A stretch of 64,000 nucleotides of DNA from Paenibacillus illinoisensis NBRC 15959 (GCF_004000925.1 NZ_BIME01000014.1:90499-154498), one strand, 5' to 3'. Shown: positions 53,286 to 62,839, counted from the stretch's first letter. The notes: generated by a model not told the origin, from the letters alone. A program made the numbers and translations.

Positions 53286-54326
53286 ATGTTTGGATTCCGA
53301 TTCGTGAAGTTTCAACCCAGTGAATATGTAATGAAAATTAAAAATGGGAAGGTGCAGCGCGAAGGTGTAGGACTGTCCTTTTATTATTATGAGCCTACAA
53401 CGTCGGTTGTTGTCCTGCCTGTATCATCCGTCGATGTTCCGTTTATGTTCGAAGAAATTACGGCGGACTATCAAACGGTGACGGTTCAGGGCCAATTGAG
53501 CTACCGCATCGTGGACTACCTGAAAATAACGCAAAGCTTGAATTACACGTACAACTTACGCAAAAACAAATATATCTCTGACGATCCTGGCAAGCTTGAT
53601 CAACGTGTGATTACGACGGCCAAAGTATTAACCAAGAAGCATTTGGAGCAGATGCCATTGAAGGAGGCCATTCAATCCAGTGAACGGCTTGCAAGCAGCA
53701 TGAAGCGCGAAGTGGTGCAAAGTGAGGAGCTTGAGAAATTGGGCGTTGAGCTGATGAGTCTATCCATTTTGGCCATTCTGCCGAATAAGGAAACGATGCG
53801 GGCACTGGAGGCACAGGCACGGGAAGAAATTTTACGTCAGGCGGATGAAGCATTATATGTGCGCCGCAATGCCTCCATTGAGCAGGAGAGACGAGTGAAG
53901 GAAAACGAACTCAATACGGAAATAGCCGTGGAAACGAAAAAGCAGCAGATCAGGGAGACACAATTACAGGCGGAGCGTTCGGTCAAGCAGAAGGAAAATG
54001 AAATGGAGCAGGAGCAGCTTCAATTCAACACGGCCATGGAGGAACGGAAACAGCAGCTTATTGAATTGACCATTGCCAATCAAAATGCTGAAGCGGATGC
54101 GAAAGCCTATGAAATTGCTGCCGTTATGAGATCTTTGCAGGATGTTGAACCGAATGTACTTCAAGCAATGGCCAATATGGGAATGAATTCGGATAAACTG
54201 ATTGCGCTGGCATTTCAGGAGTTGGCGGAGAATGCAGGGAAAATTGGTCAGCTCAACATTTCGCCTGATCTGCTGCAAGGTTTAATGTCGACACCTGGAA
54301 GAGAGAAGGGAGGCCATGCACGATGA
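53286..54326 (+). CDS. SPFH/band-7-domain protein
   Basis: A 346-residue scaffold protein. The SPFH core covers about 10-185 (VDVPFMFEEITADYQTVTVQ, IVDYLKITQSL). A long charged coiled coil (about 185-275, many Glu/Gln/Lys) and a flotillin-like Ala-rich tail follow. Unlike flotillin or prohibitin it has no N-terminal membrane helix, so it may be soluble or peripherally bound. The next gene overlaps by four bases and encodes an NAD-kinase-fold protein; the pair looks like one functional unit. Role unknown; SPFH proteins usually organise membrane or protein complexes and stress quality control. Confidence 0.88.
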   Translation: MFGFRFVKFQPSEYVMKIKNGKVQREGVGLSFYYYEPTTSVVVLPVSSVDVPFMFEEITADYQTVTVQGQLSYRIVDYLKITQSLNYTYNLRKNKYISDDPGKLDQRVITTAKVLTKKHLEQMPLKEAIQSSERLASSMKREVVQSEELEKLGVELMSLSILAILPNKETMRALEAQAREEILRQADEALYVRRNASIEQERRVKENELNTEIAVETKKQQIRETQLQAERSVKQKENEMEQEQLQFNTAMEERKQQLIELTIANQNAEADAKAYEIAAVMRSLQDVEPNVLQAMANMGMNSDKLIALAFQELAENAGKIGQLNISPDLLQGLMSTPGREKGGHAR

Positions 54327-55351
54327 GGCTGGGGAACTCCAATAAGTCTTCACGTACACCACATGCTGACCAAAACCATCTTGGCGATGCCAAGCTGATT
54401 CTGGTCAAACGCAGAACAAGATTGGAAGAACTGGTGGTGCGTTATAACACGGTGCAGCAGGCCCAATTTTACATTGAACGTCTTGGTGCCGATTTCAGTG
54501 ATTATATTGAAGAGGATCGACGTTATCGACATTCCGTGCAGCAGGCCCAGCATCAGCTGGGTCAACTCGGCCGGGTGCAGACCATTGACCGGGAACATGT
54601 CCCCAATTTTATATTCGGAGAACAGGACATCGTTGTGGTTGTAGGGCAGGATGGACTGGTGGCGAATACGCTCAAATATGTGACGGAACAGCCGCTCATC
54701 GGCGTGAATCCCGATCCCATGCGATGGGATGGCGTACTTCTTCCTTTTACGGTGGAGGATCTGAAGATGATTATCCCGGATGTCATGCGCAAGCAGCGTT
54801 CCTTGAAAGAAGTAACTTTGGCAAAAGTGGAACTTAACGACGGACAGTTTCTGTACGGGGTTAACGATTTGTTCATCGGACGGAAGACACATGTCTCAGC
54901 CAGGTATGAAGTCCGTTTGGGTTCCTCGGTAGAACAGCAGTCATCGAGCGGTATTATTGTTTCCACAGGACTCGGATCAACAGGCTGGTTCAAGAGTGTG
55001 CTGGCTGGAGCAGCCGGCATTGTGGGGTCCGAAGCATGGAAGCATATGCACATCAATGGTGATGATGTTAACGCGGAAAGCCCTGTTACCCGAGGATATC
55101 AAATGGAGAACTTTGGGTGGGATGCGCCCTATTTGTACTTTACAGTTCGTGAACCGTTCCCGAGCCGGACAACAGCAGTTAACCTGGTGTTTGGTCAGGT
55201 TCATCCGAAACAGCCCCTGCGGATCGTATCGCAAATGCCTGAAGATGGGGTCATTTTTAGCGATGGGGTGGAACAGGACTTTCTTGAATTCAACTCGGGG
55301 GTGGAGGCCACCATTGGTCTTGCAGAGAAACGAGGTCGTCTCGTCGTTTAA
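54323..55351 (+). CDS. NAD-kinase-fold protein coupled to the SPFH gene
   Basis: A 342-residue protein with an N-terminal helical part of about 100 residues and an ATP-NAD/diacylglycerol-kinase-type catalytic region. GQDG at 108-111 stands where NAD kinases have GGDG; Asn181-Asp182 replace the NE pair; IIVSTGLGSTGW (211-222) matches the ADG-x-STPTGSTAY segment. The fold assignment is therefore good, but the substitutions leave the substrate open (NAD, a sugar or a lipid). It overlaps the SPFH gene by four bases and is convergent with a Crp/Fnr gene. It is probably not the housekeeping NAD kinase. Confidence 0.78.
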   Translation: MRLGNSNKSSRTPHADQNHLGDAKLILVKRRTRLEELVVRYNTVQQAQFYIERLGADFSDYIEEDRRYRHSVQQAQHQLGQLGRVQTIDREHVPNFIFGEQDIVVVVGQDGLVANTLKYVTEQPLIGVNPDPMRWDGVLLPFTVEDLKMIIPDVMRKQRSLKEVTLAKVELNDGQFLYGVNDLFIGRKTHVSARYEVRLGSSVEQQSSSGIIVSTGLGSTGWFKSVLAGAAGIVGSEAWKHMHINGDDVNAESPVTRGYQMENFGWDAPYLYFTVREPFPSRTTAVNLVFGQVHPKQPLRIVSQMPEDGVIFSDGVEQDFLEFNSGVEATIGLAEKRGRLVV

Positions 55352-55375
55352 TCTTATATTGCCATCAAGGACTGT

Positions 55376-56077
55376 TCAAGTGTCGCGTAAATGCTTCAAG
55401 GCCTGAAGATCACGAATGATGATCTGTTTTCGATCTACTTCAAGGAGATTCTCCTTCGTGAGCTGATTCAACAAACGATTGGCCGTTTCCCTGGTCGTGC
55501 CAATGGAATTGGCGAATTCCTGATGTGTCATGGGCAAGTTGATAATGATTTTGTGACCGGAAGGCTGACCGTGCTGCTCGGCTAACATCAGCAGGAAGGA
55601 GAGCACACGATTACGAACGTCCTGGCCGGATAGCACCTGCAGTTTATCCTGAAGTTCGCGAATTTTATCGCCGAGCACCCGCATGATTTTGATCGCAATG
55701 GATGGTGTACTTAGCATAAGGCGTTCAAACAGCCTGACCGGGATCGCAATCAGTTCCGCTGGCGTGATGGCTTCTGCTGTAGCGGGATAAGGATGGGCAT
55801 TGAAGAACCCGGTATGCGGAAACATGTCTCCCGTTTTCAAAAAGGAAACGATCTGCTCGTGCCCGTTCTCATCTGTTTTAAACGCTTTTACGATACCCTT
55901 TCGGATAAAAAATACAGCTTCCTTTTCGGTGCCTTCGGAAAAAATAACCGTTTTTTTATGAATGTATCTGGAAATGGCGATATCCTCCACCTGCTTCAAT
56001 TCCTCAGGACTTAGATCCTGGAAAATGGGGAACTGTTGAAGAAACTCTGCTGCCGTATCTTTGTTTTCCCTGCTCAT
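55376..56077 (-). CDS. Crp/Fnr-family transcriptional regulator
   Basis: A 233-residue regulator with an N-terminal cyclic-nucleotide-type beta-roll (about 15-130, including IFSEGTEKEAVFFIRKGIVK) and a C-terminal winged helix with recognition segment MTHQEFANSIGTTRETANRLLNQL. The Fnr cysteine cluster is absent, so oxygen sensing by Fe-S is unlikely. ATG 56077 follows AAAGGA by nine bases. The minus-strand promoter may be TTTACA-16-TATGCT at 56183-56156. Targets are unknown. Confidence 0.9.
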   Translation of the reverse strand: MSRENKDTAAEFLQQFPIFQDLSPEELKQVEDIAISRYIHKKTVIFSEGTEKEAVFFIRKGIVKAFKTDENGHEQIVSFLKTGDMFPHTGFFNAHPYPATAEAITPAELIAIPVRLFERLMLSTPSIAIKIMRVLGDKIRELQDKLQVLSGQDVRNRVLSFLLMLAEQHGQPSGHKIIINLPMTHQEFANSIGTTRETANRLLNQLTKENLLEVDRKQIIIRDLQALKHLRDT

Positions 56078-56601
56078 CAAGATTCATCCTTTCTATATCC
56101 ATGGCCAGTGGCTGCATCTACAACTATTCATTGAAGCAATTGGACTATATCTCTCAGCATAACCCATGCTGCAATCTTGTAAAAAAATTCCGATCGACGC
56201 CGTCTGCACACATGGGCAGTGACAGGCGGTGATATATGAGATGATGCAGTTTGCCTATGAATGATCTAGGTACCACGTGCTTTTGTTTTCTTTTCACATT
56301 GTACAGGAAGTATGTTCTTTGTGAAATCAGTCTTCCATTATCGAATCTACAAATGCGGGGTAACGATAACCCGTCTGCTGTATATCATCCTGATGATCAT
56401 TCCAGTCATCACCAAATATCCATAGATGAAACCATCAAGTATCTACTCTGCTGTGCAGGCATGTGTATGGTAGGTGATGAAGAATAGACGTTTAGTCAAA
56501 ATATACTGTATCTTGTGCCATGGCTACCTGATGTTTGTTGGGTAACAACCCAGGTTAATGAAAGGTTAGATGTGATAAAGACTTGAGAGGGGATGACCCG
56601 G
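56078..56601. other. Divergent intergenic region between Crp/Fnr and ZIP genes
   Basis: 524 bases. The only element I can propose is the minus-strand promoter TTTACA-16-TATGCT (56183-56156) for the regulator gene. An open frame at 56251-56487 lacks a ribosome binding site and looks non-coding. No Zur, Fur or MntR-like box is apparent before the transporter gene. Confidence 0.4.
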
Positions 56602-57333
56602 ATGTGGGCTGCATTCATGTGGGGAGGCATCTCCGCTTCAGCAGTAGTTATTGGTGCTCTTGCTGCACTGTTTCTCAAGATTCCTAAACGAGTGATTGGC
56701 TGGATTATGGCATTCGGTACGGGAACATTGATTGGGGCAGCATCATTTGAACTAATTGGGGATGCCCTGAATGACGGAGGGATTATTCCGACAGCCATAG
56801 GATTTACAGCGGGTGCTGTTGTGTACACCTTGTTCGATCTGCTTATTTCCAGCAAGGGTGGTGCCGGACGCAAACGTTCAGCACACTTGAAGACTGGAGA
56901 CAGCGGTCAGAGCGGGCTCGGCATTTTTGCAGGTACGGTGATGGATGCCATCCCTGAATCCATTATGCTGGGAGCAAGTTTACTGACCGGCAAGGGTGTG
57001 AGTGTGGTGCTCATCGTTTCCATATTCGTAAGCAACATTCCTGAAGGGTTGTCAAGCACCGTGGGTTTGCGGGGCAATCAGTATTCCAAATCTAGAATCA
57101 TCGTGATGTGGCTTGGTGTACTGTTGATTTCTGCGCTTGCGGCCTTATGCGGATATCTCTTTCTGGAACAGCTTCCGGATGAAATGGCTGCGGCCATTGG
57201 GGCATTTGCAGGTGGCGGCATTATTGCTATGATCTGTTCTACCATGATGCCTGAAGCTTTTGAAGAAGGTGGTCCTGTCGTAGGCTTCATTGCTTCCATG
57301 GGGCTTCTTGTATCCCTGCTGCTTGATCTGTAA
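56602..57333 (+). CDS. ZIP-family metal transporter
   Basis: A membrane protein of 243 residues with about eight helices. The metal-site helices carry GTVMDAIPESIMLGASLL and FVSNIPEGLSSTVGLRGNQY, the latter equivalent to the HNxPEG motif of ZIP transporters with Ser in place of His. A cytoplasmic loop rich in Lys, Gly and His separates helices 3 and 4. ATG 56602 is preferred because GAGAGGGGA lies eight bases before it; ATG 56593 sits on that site. Substrate is probably zinc or another divalent metal. Confidence 0.88.
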   Translation: MWAAFMWGGISASAVVIGALAALFLKIPKRVIGWIMAFGTGTLIGAASFELIGDALNDGGIIPTAIGFTAGAVVYTLFDLLISSKGGAGRKRSAHLKTGDSGQSGLGIFAGTVMDAIPESIMLGASLLTGKGVSVVLIVSIFVSNIPEGLSSTVGLRGNQYSKSRIIVMWLGVLLISALAALCGYLFLEQLPDEMAAAIGAFAGGGIIAMICSTMMPEAFEEGGPVVGFIASMGLLVSLLLDL

Positions 57334-57346
57334 AAAGCTACATCCA

Positions 57347-57397
57347 TAAAAGAGTATTCGTTCCCATATCATTTTAGAGATGCGGATACTCTTTTAT
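57347..57397 (+). terminator. ZIP gene terminator
   Basis: AAAAGAGTAT and ATACTCTTTT arms, then ATCTT. Confidence 0.85.
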
Positions 57398-57581
57398 CTT
57401 AGCCGTGATAAAGCAGCATGCGAGGATGGCCAAACTTTTTTCAAGTGAAATTATTCACAAATAATATTAGACCATGTCGAAACCATGTCTCGTGTACGAC
57501 AGCCCGATGGGGACAATTGTGTCTGAAACAGACTCTCTCCTAACACCTCAATATTCAAAATTCCCGCAAATAGTCACGTTC

Positions 57582-57610
57582 TTGTACTACGCGATGGAGT
57601 TACTTATAAT
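57582..57610 (+). promoter_or_regulatory. Promoter of the putative immunity cluster
   Basis: TTGTAC (57582-57587), a 17-base spacer and a perfect TATAAT (57605-57610), about 105 bases before the first gene of the run. The rest of the 57398-57715 gap shows nothing definite. Confidence 0.6.
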
Positions 57611-57715
57611 TTTAGGTAGCGCTGGATGGGAAATATTGATGGTTGAAATCTTTTGTTTACTGCTGTGCTGATGAAAGCCGATTAAAATTCAGTCGAGAAA
57701 GGAGTGGATTTAATT

Positions 57716-58324
57716 ATGAAGCGATTTGTGGACGAAGGGGCCTACAAATATAATTTTTATTGGGTACTCTGCCGAGGTGAGCGTGTGGATGTCACATGCC
57801 AATCCTGTGGTGGTCATGCGTATATTGAAGAATGTCAGGATGAAATAACGTGGAAGTGCTCGGCATGTTATGCGCATGGGGTGGAGAAACCAGTGTATCA
57901 GTATCATGCCAAGGGTAATTGTGCTCTCTGTGAACGATGGTTCAATGTTGAAGTAACAGATGGGAAAAAAGTATCACATAAATCCACGCACATCCATTGT
58001 CCGCACTGCGGTGCAGTTAATCAAGCCGAGCTGCATAGCAAGCCGGTTTGCAGAAGATATATTATGGACACCCGTGACGGGAGAGACCCCGTTTTTGGGA
58101 TGGAGCTATATTTCCTGGACCACGTTCGGGGCAAATTGGTATGGGCTGTTAACAGGGCGCATTTAAATTATCTAATTTCGTATGTTTCCGCCGATCTGCG
58201 GGTACGACGTGGAAATGTGCCGTTAAAAACAGCATCACACTATCTACCTGTATATATGAAGGAGGCAAAAAACAGGGAGCAAATGGTGCGTACACTCACC
58301 AAGCTTCAGCACAAAACGGGCTAA
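57716..58324 (+). CDS. Protein with two zinc-ribbon-like motifs
   Basis: A 202-residue protein of unknown family. Cysteine pairs CQSCGG (about 26) with CSACYAHG (about 47), and CALCERW (about 68) with CPHCGAVNQ (about 94), could form two zinc ribbons. The basic C-terminal half (YLISYVSADLRVRRGNVPLK) may bind nucleic acid. ATG 57716 lies 11 bases after AAAGGAG. It opens the run of genes that contains two SUKH proteins, with a promoter just upstream. Confidence 0.7.
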   Translation: MKRFVDEGAYKYNFYWVLCRGERVDVTCQSCGGHAYIEECQDEITWKCSACYAHGVEKPVYQYHAKGNCALCERWFNVEVTDGKKVSHKSTHIHCPHCGAVNQAELHSKPVCRRYIMDTRDGRDPVFGMELYFLDHVRGKLVWAVNRAHLNYLISYVSADLRVRRGNVPLKTASHYLPVYMKEAKNREQMVRTLTKLQHKTG

Positions 58325-58358
58325 GGTTGATGCTGTACATGTTTGAAGGAGGAAAGGA

Positions 58359-59012
58359 ATGAAATTGCGCGGTAAGCTGCTTACTTTGGCTATTATTTTA
58401 GGGATCCTGATGATCCCGGCCTTTTTTATTTTACAAACGTTTGGTGTATTCCAAAAAGAAAAAGTTTTATCAGACTATGCGCTCGCGATCGATGTGGATG
58501 GAAAACCGTATGCTGCATGGCCGCTTATTAACAGTTTCGCTGCCATGGATAAGAGCGGAGATCATCGCCAGCTATATTACCGGGTAGATATGAGCGATAT
58601 TAACTACCTTTTTCAATTGGCTTATCAGGAGTATGACATTTCACCCGACAATGAGAATCCCTATTTGGCAGGGAAGGTGGACTTCCATAGCCTTGAAACC
58701 ACGTATGTGAAATCGGAAATGGAATATTCCAATGCCAGGGATTACACCACCTTCCTTCATTTTTACAACAAAGAAGGACATGAGATTTATACTTATGAAT
58801 CTACGGGCAAAGGCGATGGGAATCTGGTACAATCCATTATTCACCAAGGGATGACTCGCTCTCATAACGGAGGAAGTGAACCGGCACGTGACCCGTACCT
58901 GAACATTACGGCACTATTTCACGATAAGCTGAATGTGGATGTCAATCTGACCGTAGATGAAGAAAAGAAAATCGTATGGATACGAATGAATAAAGCGGAG
59001 GCGAGACCATGA
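58359..59012 (+). CDS. Hypothetical membrane-anchored protein, 217 residues
   Basis: One N-terminal hydrophobic helix (about 7-29) is followed by an extracellular domain with no family I recognise, rich in Tyr, Asp and Asn. GGAGGAAAGG lies upstream. It overlaps the next gene by four bases, so the two are coupled. The setting suggests a defence or immunity role, which is inference. Confidence 0.72.
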   Translation: MKLRGKLLTLAIILGILMIPAFFILQTFGVFQKEKVLSDYALAIDVDGKPYAAWPLINSFAAMDKSGDHRQLYYRVDMSDINYLFQLAYQEYDISPDNENPYLAGKVDFHSLETTYVKSEMEYSNARDYTTFLHFYNKEGHEIYTYESTGKGDGNLVQSIIHQGMTRSHNGGSEPARDPYLNITALFHDKLNVDVNLTVDEEKKIVWIRMNKAEARP

Positions 59013-59566
59013 ATTTGTTTGGCGTACATAATGGACCTGCATATCTGGAAGGGATCGTTAAGAAAGTAACGGATGGGGAAAACCAGGAAGTGGAGTGGAA
59101 AGGCAAGCTGCAAACGAGTGATGGCCATGACAAGTTCCATATCTTTTATTATGGTGACTTGATGGAAGATGATCTGATAACCTGGCAGGATTCGACACCG
59201 TTAATCGTATATGCCGAGCACACGGTGACCGGAGAGCGTTACCTGCTTATTGATGCAGCTAAACATGGTTATGATGCGATGCTATGTGAAACTTATCCGG
59301 AGGAAGAGCTGAGCAAAAGGACGCTGCGTCCTTATCTGGACGTAGAAGGAGAAGATACGTTTGATGTTCTCTTGTCCGCCTTTTATAACGTTCCTTGGGA
59401 TGAGGAATTCGGAGAAGATGTGGATGAAGACGGAACCTACGAATTGATTACGGGTGAACAAATGGATTTTGACCAGGTTAAACGGGATGGATATGATGCA
59501 TTCTCGATTCGTATCGTGAATCGTAAAGGCGTAACAACGGAAATCGTTCAGGAGGAGCTTGCCTGA
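59009..59566 (+). CDS. Hypothetical acidic protein, 185 residues
   Basis: A strongly acidic soluble protein with no cysteine cluster (one isolated Cys) and no signal peptide; the C-terminal third has runs of Asp and Glu (FGEDVDEDGTYELITGEQMD). Acidic character is common in immunity proteins that neutralise basic toxins. The ATG overlaps the preceding stop (ATGA). Not recognised. Confidence 0.72.
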   Translation: MNLFGVHNGPAYLEGIVKKVTDGENQEVEWKGKLQTSDGHDKFHIFYYGDLMEDDLITWQDSTPLIVYAEHTVTGERYLLIDAAKHGYDAMLCETYPEEELSKRTLRPYLDVEGEDTFDVLLSAFYNVPWDEEFGEDVDEDGTYELITGEQMDFDQVKRDGYDAFSIRIVNRKGVTTEIVQEELA

Positions 59567-59621
59567 TTGTTCATTTGAATTATAGGACAGAGATCTGAAT
59601 GGAAGATAGGAGATGTCGTTC

Positions 59622-60356
59622 ATGTACGTAGTAAGTCATAGGTTAAAACCGGTATCTGCGGAGGAGCTTGGACATTTTGAGCAGCAGTATTCTGTATCAT
59701 TGCCTGCATCCTATCGTCAGTGGCTTGAACAATATGGAGAAGGAACCTATTCGGGTTGGATGAATATCCAGCGGCCCGATCAGGACGTATTGAAGCCTTT
59801 TGCAGAGTATGATTTTTGGATGCATACCGAAGAGACACCTGTCAGTCAAGATCAGTTGAAGGAGTGCATTAGTATTGGCAGCTCTGTGGATGGAGATTTT
59901 CTGGCCATTCAACCGGAGATTGACGGGCTGCTGTGGCTCCCTCGCCACGATGAACAGATTACGTTGTGGGAACATACCGAATCGGAATTTGGAGATATGC
60001 TGGATAAGATCTATGGTGGATACTACCGTCAAACTGCTCCAATCACGCTAAGATATTATGAACCGTGGAATGAGATGAGGAATCATACCTTTTTCCACTT
60101 GCAGGATAACGGGGTAGGGCTCTCCCTCCACCACTTGTCCAAGTTATGCCAATCGCAGTTCAAGTGGGATGCCGTGATGGAAAATGATTATACCTGTAAG
60201 CTGTTTATGGCTTCAATCGGTGGATACCTGCGTTTTAATTACGCGTATGGGAGAGAAGTTGCTCTTTTCTATGAGGAAACGGACGGGAACCGAGGTACAA
60301 CGGATTACGACATCGAACAATTTTTGCTCGCGCATCACTGTAAAATCATGAATTGA
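59622..60356 (+). CDS. SMI1/KNR4 (SUKH) family protein
   Basis: A 244-residue protein with an N-terminal SUKH fold: LGHFEQQYSVSLPASYRQWLEQYG is the diagnostic opening helix pair, followed by VDGDFLAIQPEIDGLLWLPR and an acidic, aromatic-rich C-terminal extension of about 90 residues. SUKH proteins are the commonest immunity proteins of polymorphic toxin systems. ATG 59622 is nine bases after AGGAG; ATG 59613 abuts that site. No matching toxin is visible within the window. Confidence 0.82.
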   Translation: MYVVSHRLKPVSAEELGHFEQQYSVSLPASYRQWLEQYGEGTYSGWMNIQRPDQDVLKPFAEYDFWMHTEETPVSQDQLKECISIGSSVDGDFLAIQPEIDGLLWLPRHDEQITLWEHTESEFGDMLDKIYGGYYRQTAPITLRYYEPWNEMRNHTFFHLQDNGVGLSLHHLSKLCQSQFKWDAVMENDYTCKLFMASIGGYLRFNYAYGREVALFYEETDGNRGTTDYDIEQFLLAHHCKIMN

Positions 60357-60377
60357 CACGGAGTGGAGGAATCATGG

Positions 60378-61679
60378 ATGAGTTGGTTAAACGAACAGAT
60401 CGCGGAGCAGTGGAGGAAGGAAGGGAGACGCTATGCCCAGAGTGTAAATGATTTTGTGCGCAGAGGTATGGCGGGAGAAGAGCCGGATGAATCCGAACTG
60501 ACAGACGACGGAAGAGCCGGAATCAGTGCGCAAGTATGGGACATGGTGAAGAAGGCCAATGAGCAGAACGATCTGCAAAGGCTGCGCACGGAGTTGCCTG
60601 CAGCGACATGGCCTTTCAGTGAAACCTTCCAGTCATCCATGCAGGCCGTGCGTATTGCCGGATATCTGAACAACAGTACCGTTGTGTTTAATAGTGGTTT
60701 TCATACGGATCAAGGTTGTGTGTATACTGCGGATTCCGAGCAAGTACTTTCTTTTCCACAATATCAATTTGCGGGCCAGTCCCCCGATGCTGCACAGTAT
60801 GCTCTGGCAGGCAGTGAAGGGATTCGGGTGATAACACATCCAGATCGTCATCTGGAAGGAAAAGAAGTGGCCATGTTCCGCTGGGACGAGATTCAATCGG
60901 CTATTCACCAGGCGCTGCCTCGAATTGAATCTCTTGCTGACTGTGAATACCCGGAACGCACACTTGAAGGGCTTATTCCATTTGATGAAGGTCAGGCCCT
61001 CCTCATTTTGTCCACTTACGGAATTTATCTGGTGAAACATGGCAAGGTATCTCCAATTCATCCTGATCCTGCAGAGGTGGAGGAGCATGAATTGGAGGAT
61101 ACACAAATTTCTATGGGGCACGCTGCGGTATCACAGAATGGGCGATGGATTGCGTTTGGCAGTCAGGTCAGTGACCATATGCTTCTGGATCTTGAACGTA
61201 ATCATACTTATTCTCTCTATCCGGAGTCCAGTTATCCGCATCATGCGTTATTTACCAGAGATAGCCGGATGGTATGGTTTAATGCATGTCATTTTTATAA
61301 TGGAGTTACAATGCAGGTGGAATTGAGTGAAGTAGAAGGCAATGAATCCAGAGAAGATTGGCCGATAATGGATGAAATTGCTCGTGTCTATGCCTCGGTA
61401 GAAATACCTGAAGGCATGGTTGTTGGTGATGCTTACGGCTATCTCAAATGTATAGATAAGAAGGGTCAGGAAGTTTGGAGACATTTTGTAGGCAGCACCA
61501 TCTATTCACTGGCACTTTCGCCTGACCAATCCAGGCTTGCAGTAGGTACGTTTGGGGGCATGGTGCATATTCTTGATCTGCATGCTGACCAGATGGATGA
61601 CTATAGCATTGGAACAGGAACACTCCGTGAAGTAGAGCGCTTTGTGGTATGGCGTGGAGAGCAGCCTTTACGATGGTAG
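60378..61679 (+). CDS. Beta-propeller-like (WD40/PQQ-type) protein
   Basis: A 433-residue soluble protein. The first 80 residues are helical and charged. The rest has repeated four-strand units such as VSQNGRWIAFGSQVSDHMLL and LALSPDQSRLAVGTFGGM, the pattern of WD40-like propellers, with CIDKKGQEVWRHFVGSTIYS as a PQQ-like blade. ATG 60378 lies eight bases after GGAGG. It follows the SUKH gene by 21 bases. Probably a protein-binding scaffold; function unknown. Confidence 0.72.
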   Translation: MSWLNEQIAEQWRKEGRRYAQSVNDFVRRGMAGEEPDESELTDDGRAGISAQVWDMVKKANEQNDLQRLRTELPAATWPFSETFQSSMQAVRIAGYLNNSTVVFNSGFHTDQGCVYTADSEQVLSFPQYQFAGQSPDAAQYALAGSEGIRVITHPDRHLEGKEVAMFRWDEIQSAIHQALPRIESLADCEYPERTLEGLIPFDEGQALLILSTYGIYLVKHGKVSPIHPDPAEVEEHELEDTQISMGHAAVSQNGRWIAFGSQVSDHMLLDLERNHTYSLYPESSYPHHALFTRDSRMVWFNACHFYNGVTMQVELSEVEGNESREDWPIMDEIARVYASVEIPEGMVVGDAYGYLKCIDKKGQEVWRHFVGSTIYSLALSPDQSRLAVGTFGGMVHILDLHADQMDDYSIGTGTLREVERFVVWRGEQPLRW

Positions 61680-61722
61680 AGTGGGGGATGTATGACATGC
61701 AAAAAGAAATGAGGAAAGCTCA

Positions 61723-62169
61723 TTGAGAATTGAAGAAGCTGTTCTTTTGTTGAAATGTCATGCCTTTGTTCATGACGATCTGGAGCATCCCAAGATGGAG
61801 AGCGGCTTTCTGGGAAGCTTGCGCCCTTTCCGCGGGCAGTTAATAGAAGAAAACTTTCACGAGTTAATGGAAATTGTCCGCACGTTGGCATCACAACTTA
61901 AGCAGCCCGCACTAAACCGGGAAGTGATGTCCTGCTTATGGAGCATCATCCATTTGGGGCGAGCATGGGCGATATTGCCTGATGGCATGCTGCGCAGGAA
62001 CCAACTCATTTCGGATGAGCAGATTGCCTTAATGGAAGAATGGCTGGACCTTGTATCTTACGCCGTCATGATTCTGATTGAAGATGGCAGTGAAGAAGAA
62101 GCGTTCTGGGGATATAAGGAATATATGCGGGAACAGGCAGAAAATGGTGAGAAGGGGAGAAGGTTGTGA
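61723..62169 (+). CDS. Hypothetical protein, 148 residues
   Basis: A mostly helical soluble protein (MRIEEAVLLLKCHAFVHDDL) of no recognised family. It starts with TTG seven bases after GAGGAAAG. A nine-codon frame from ATG 61698 ends on its start codon (TTGA overlap) and could couple translation. It overlaps the next SUKH gene by four bases, so it is probably its functional partner. Confidence 0.68.
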   Translation: MRIEEAVLLLKCHAFVHDDLEHPKMESGFLGSLRPFRGQLIEENFHELMEIVRTLASQLKQPALNREVMSCLWSIIHLGRAWAILPDGMLRRNQLISDEQIALMEEWLDLVSYAVMILIEDGSEEEAFWGYKEYMREQAENGEKGRRL

Positions 62170-62777
62170 AATCGGATATACACGAAAGAATGCATGAACT
62201 GATGAATCATTTGAATGAATTATTGGATGTAAAAGTGAAGGATGAAGAGATTAGGCAGCTATACAATGAGTATCAGGAGAAGAAAGGAGCTTCCGAGGAT
62301 CGTTTGGCTGCTTTTGAAACCGAGATGGATGTCCGGCTGCCCGAAGATTTTCGCGAATTCTACAAATGTAAAGATGGTAGTGGTTATGCCTTTCATATCC
62401 TGTATCCCGGCGATGCCGAGAGAGAGGAATGCACCCCGTTTTACATGATGTCACTTGATGAGATACGGGAAACCAAGCAATATTTCTGTGAGCGTGATGA
62501 GAAGCTGAGTGAGTACTATACAGCTGAAGAGATCAGCAAACTTGACCCCGAGATCAAACCTTACTTATTTCATAAACCGTGGATGCCCTTTGCAACGATG
62601 GCCGGGGGTTCCCTGTATTTGATGCTGGACTTTGACCCGTCAGAACAGGGCAGTTATGGCCAGATTATTATGTATGTACATGATCCCGATTTTGTTTATT
62701 TTATTACAGACACGTTCACTAACCTGCTGAAAGACTCTAATCGTAACCTGGAGATTATGGATGAGATTGAGTACTAG
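62166..62777 (+). CDS. SMI1/KNR4 (SUKH) family protein
   Basis: A 203-residue protein. After a helical lead of about 35 residues the SUKH core begins with LAAFETEMDVRLPEDFREFY, then YMMSLDEIRET and a C-terminal FDPSEQGSYGQIIMYVHDPD. GTG start overlapping the preceding stop (GTGA). This is the typical KNR4 pattern seen in bacterial immunity genes. It differs clearly from the other SUKH protein at 59622, as expected if each neutralises a different toxin. Confidence 0.82.
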   Translation: MKSDIHERMHELMNHLNELLDVKVKDEEIRQLYNEYQEKKGASEDRLAAFETEMDVRLPEDFREFYKCKDGSGYAFHILYPGDAEREECTPFYMMSLDEIRETKQYFCERDEKLSEYYTAEEISKLDPEIKPYLFHKPWMPFATMAGGSLYLMLDFDPSEQGSYGQIIMYVHDPDFVYFITDTFTNLLKDSNRNLEIMDEIEY

Positions 62778-62810
62778 ATCACTAGTGAAATCGTAAAATC
62801 GATCATAAAT

Positions 62811-62839
62811 TGCAGGAACTGCCTGTAGCAGCTCCTGCA
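62811..62839. terminator. Inverted repeat between convergent genes
   Basis: TGCAGGAACTGC pairs with GCAGCTCCTGCA, one mismatch. It lacks a long T-run; a weak bidirectional terminator is likely. Confidence 0.5.

Noticed and set aside
56251..56487. Possible 78-codon gene between Crp/Fnr and ZIP genes
   Set aside because: No ribosome binding site, no coherent composition, no recognisable similarity.
57474..57671. Possible 65-codon hydrophobic gene
   Set aside because: No ribosome binding site and it overlaps the best promoter of the following cluster.
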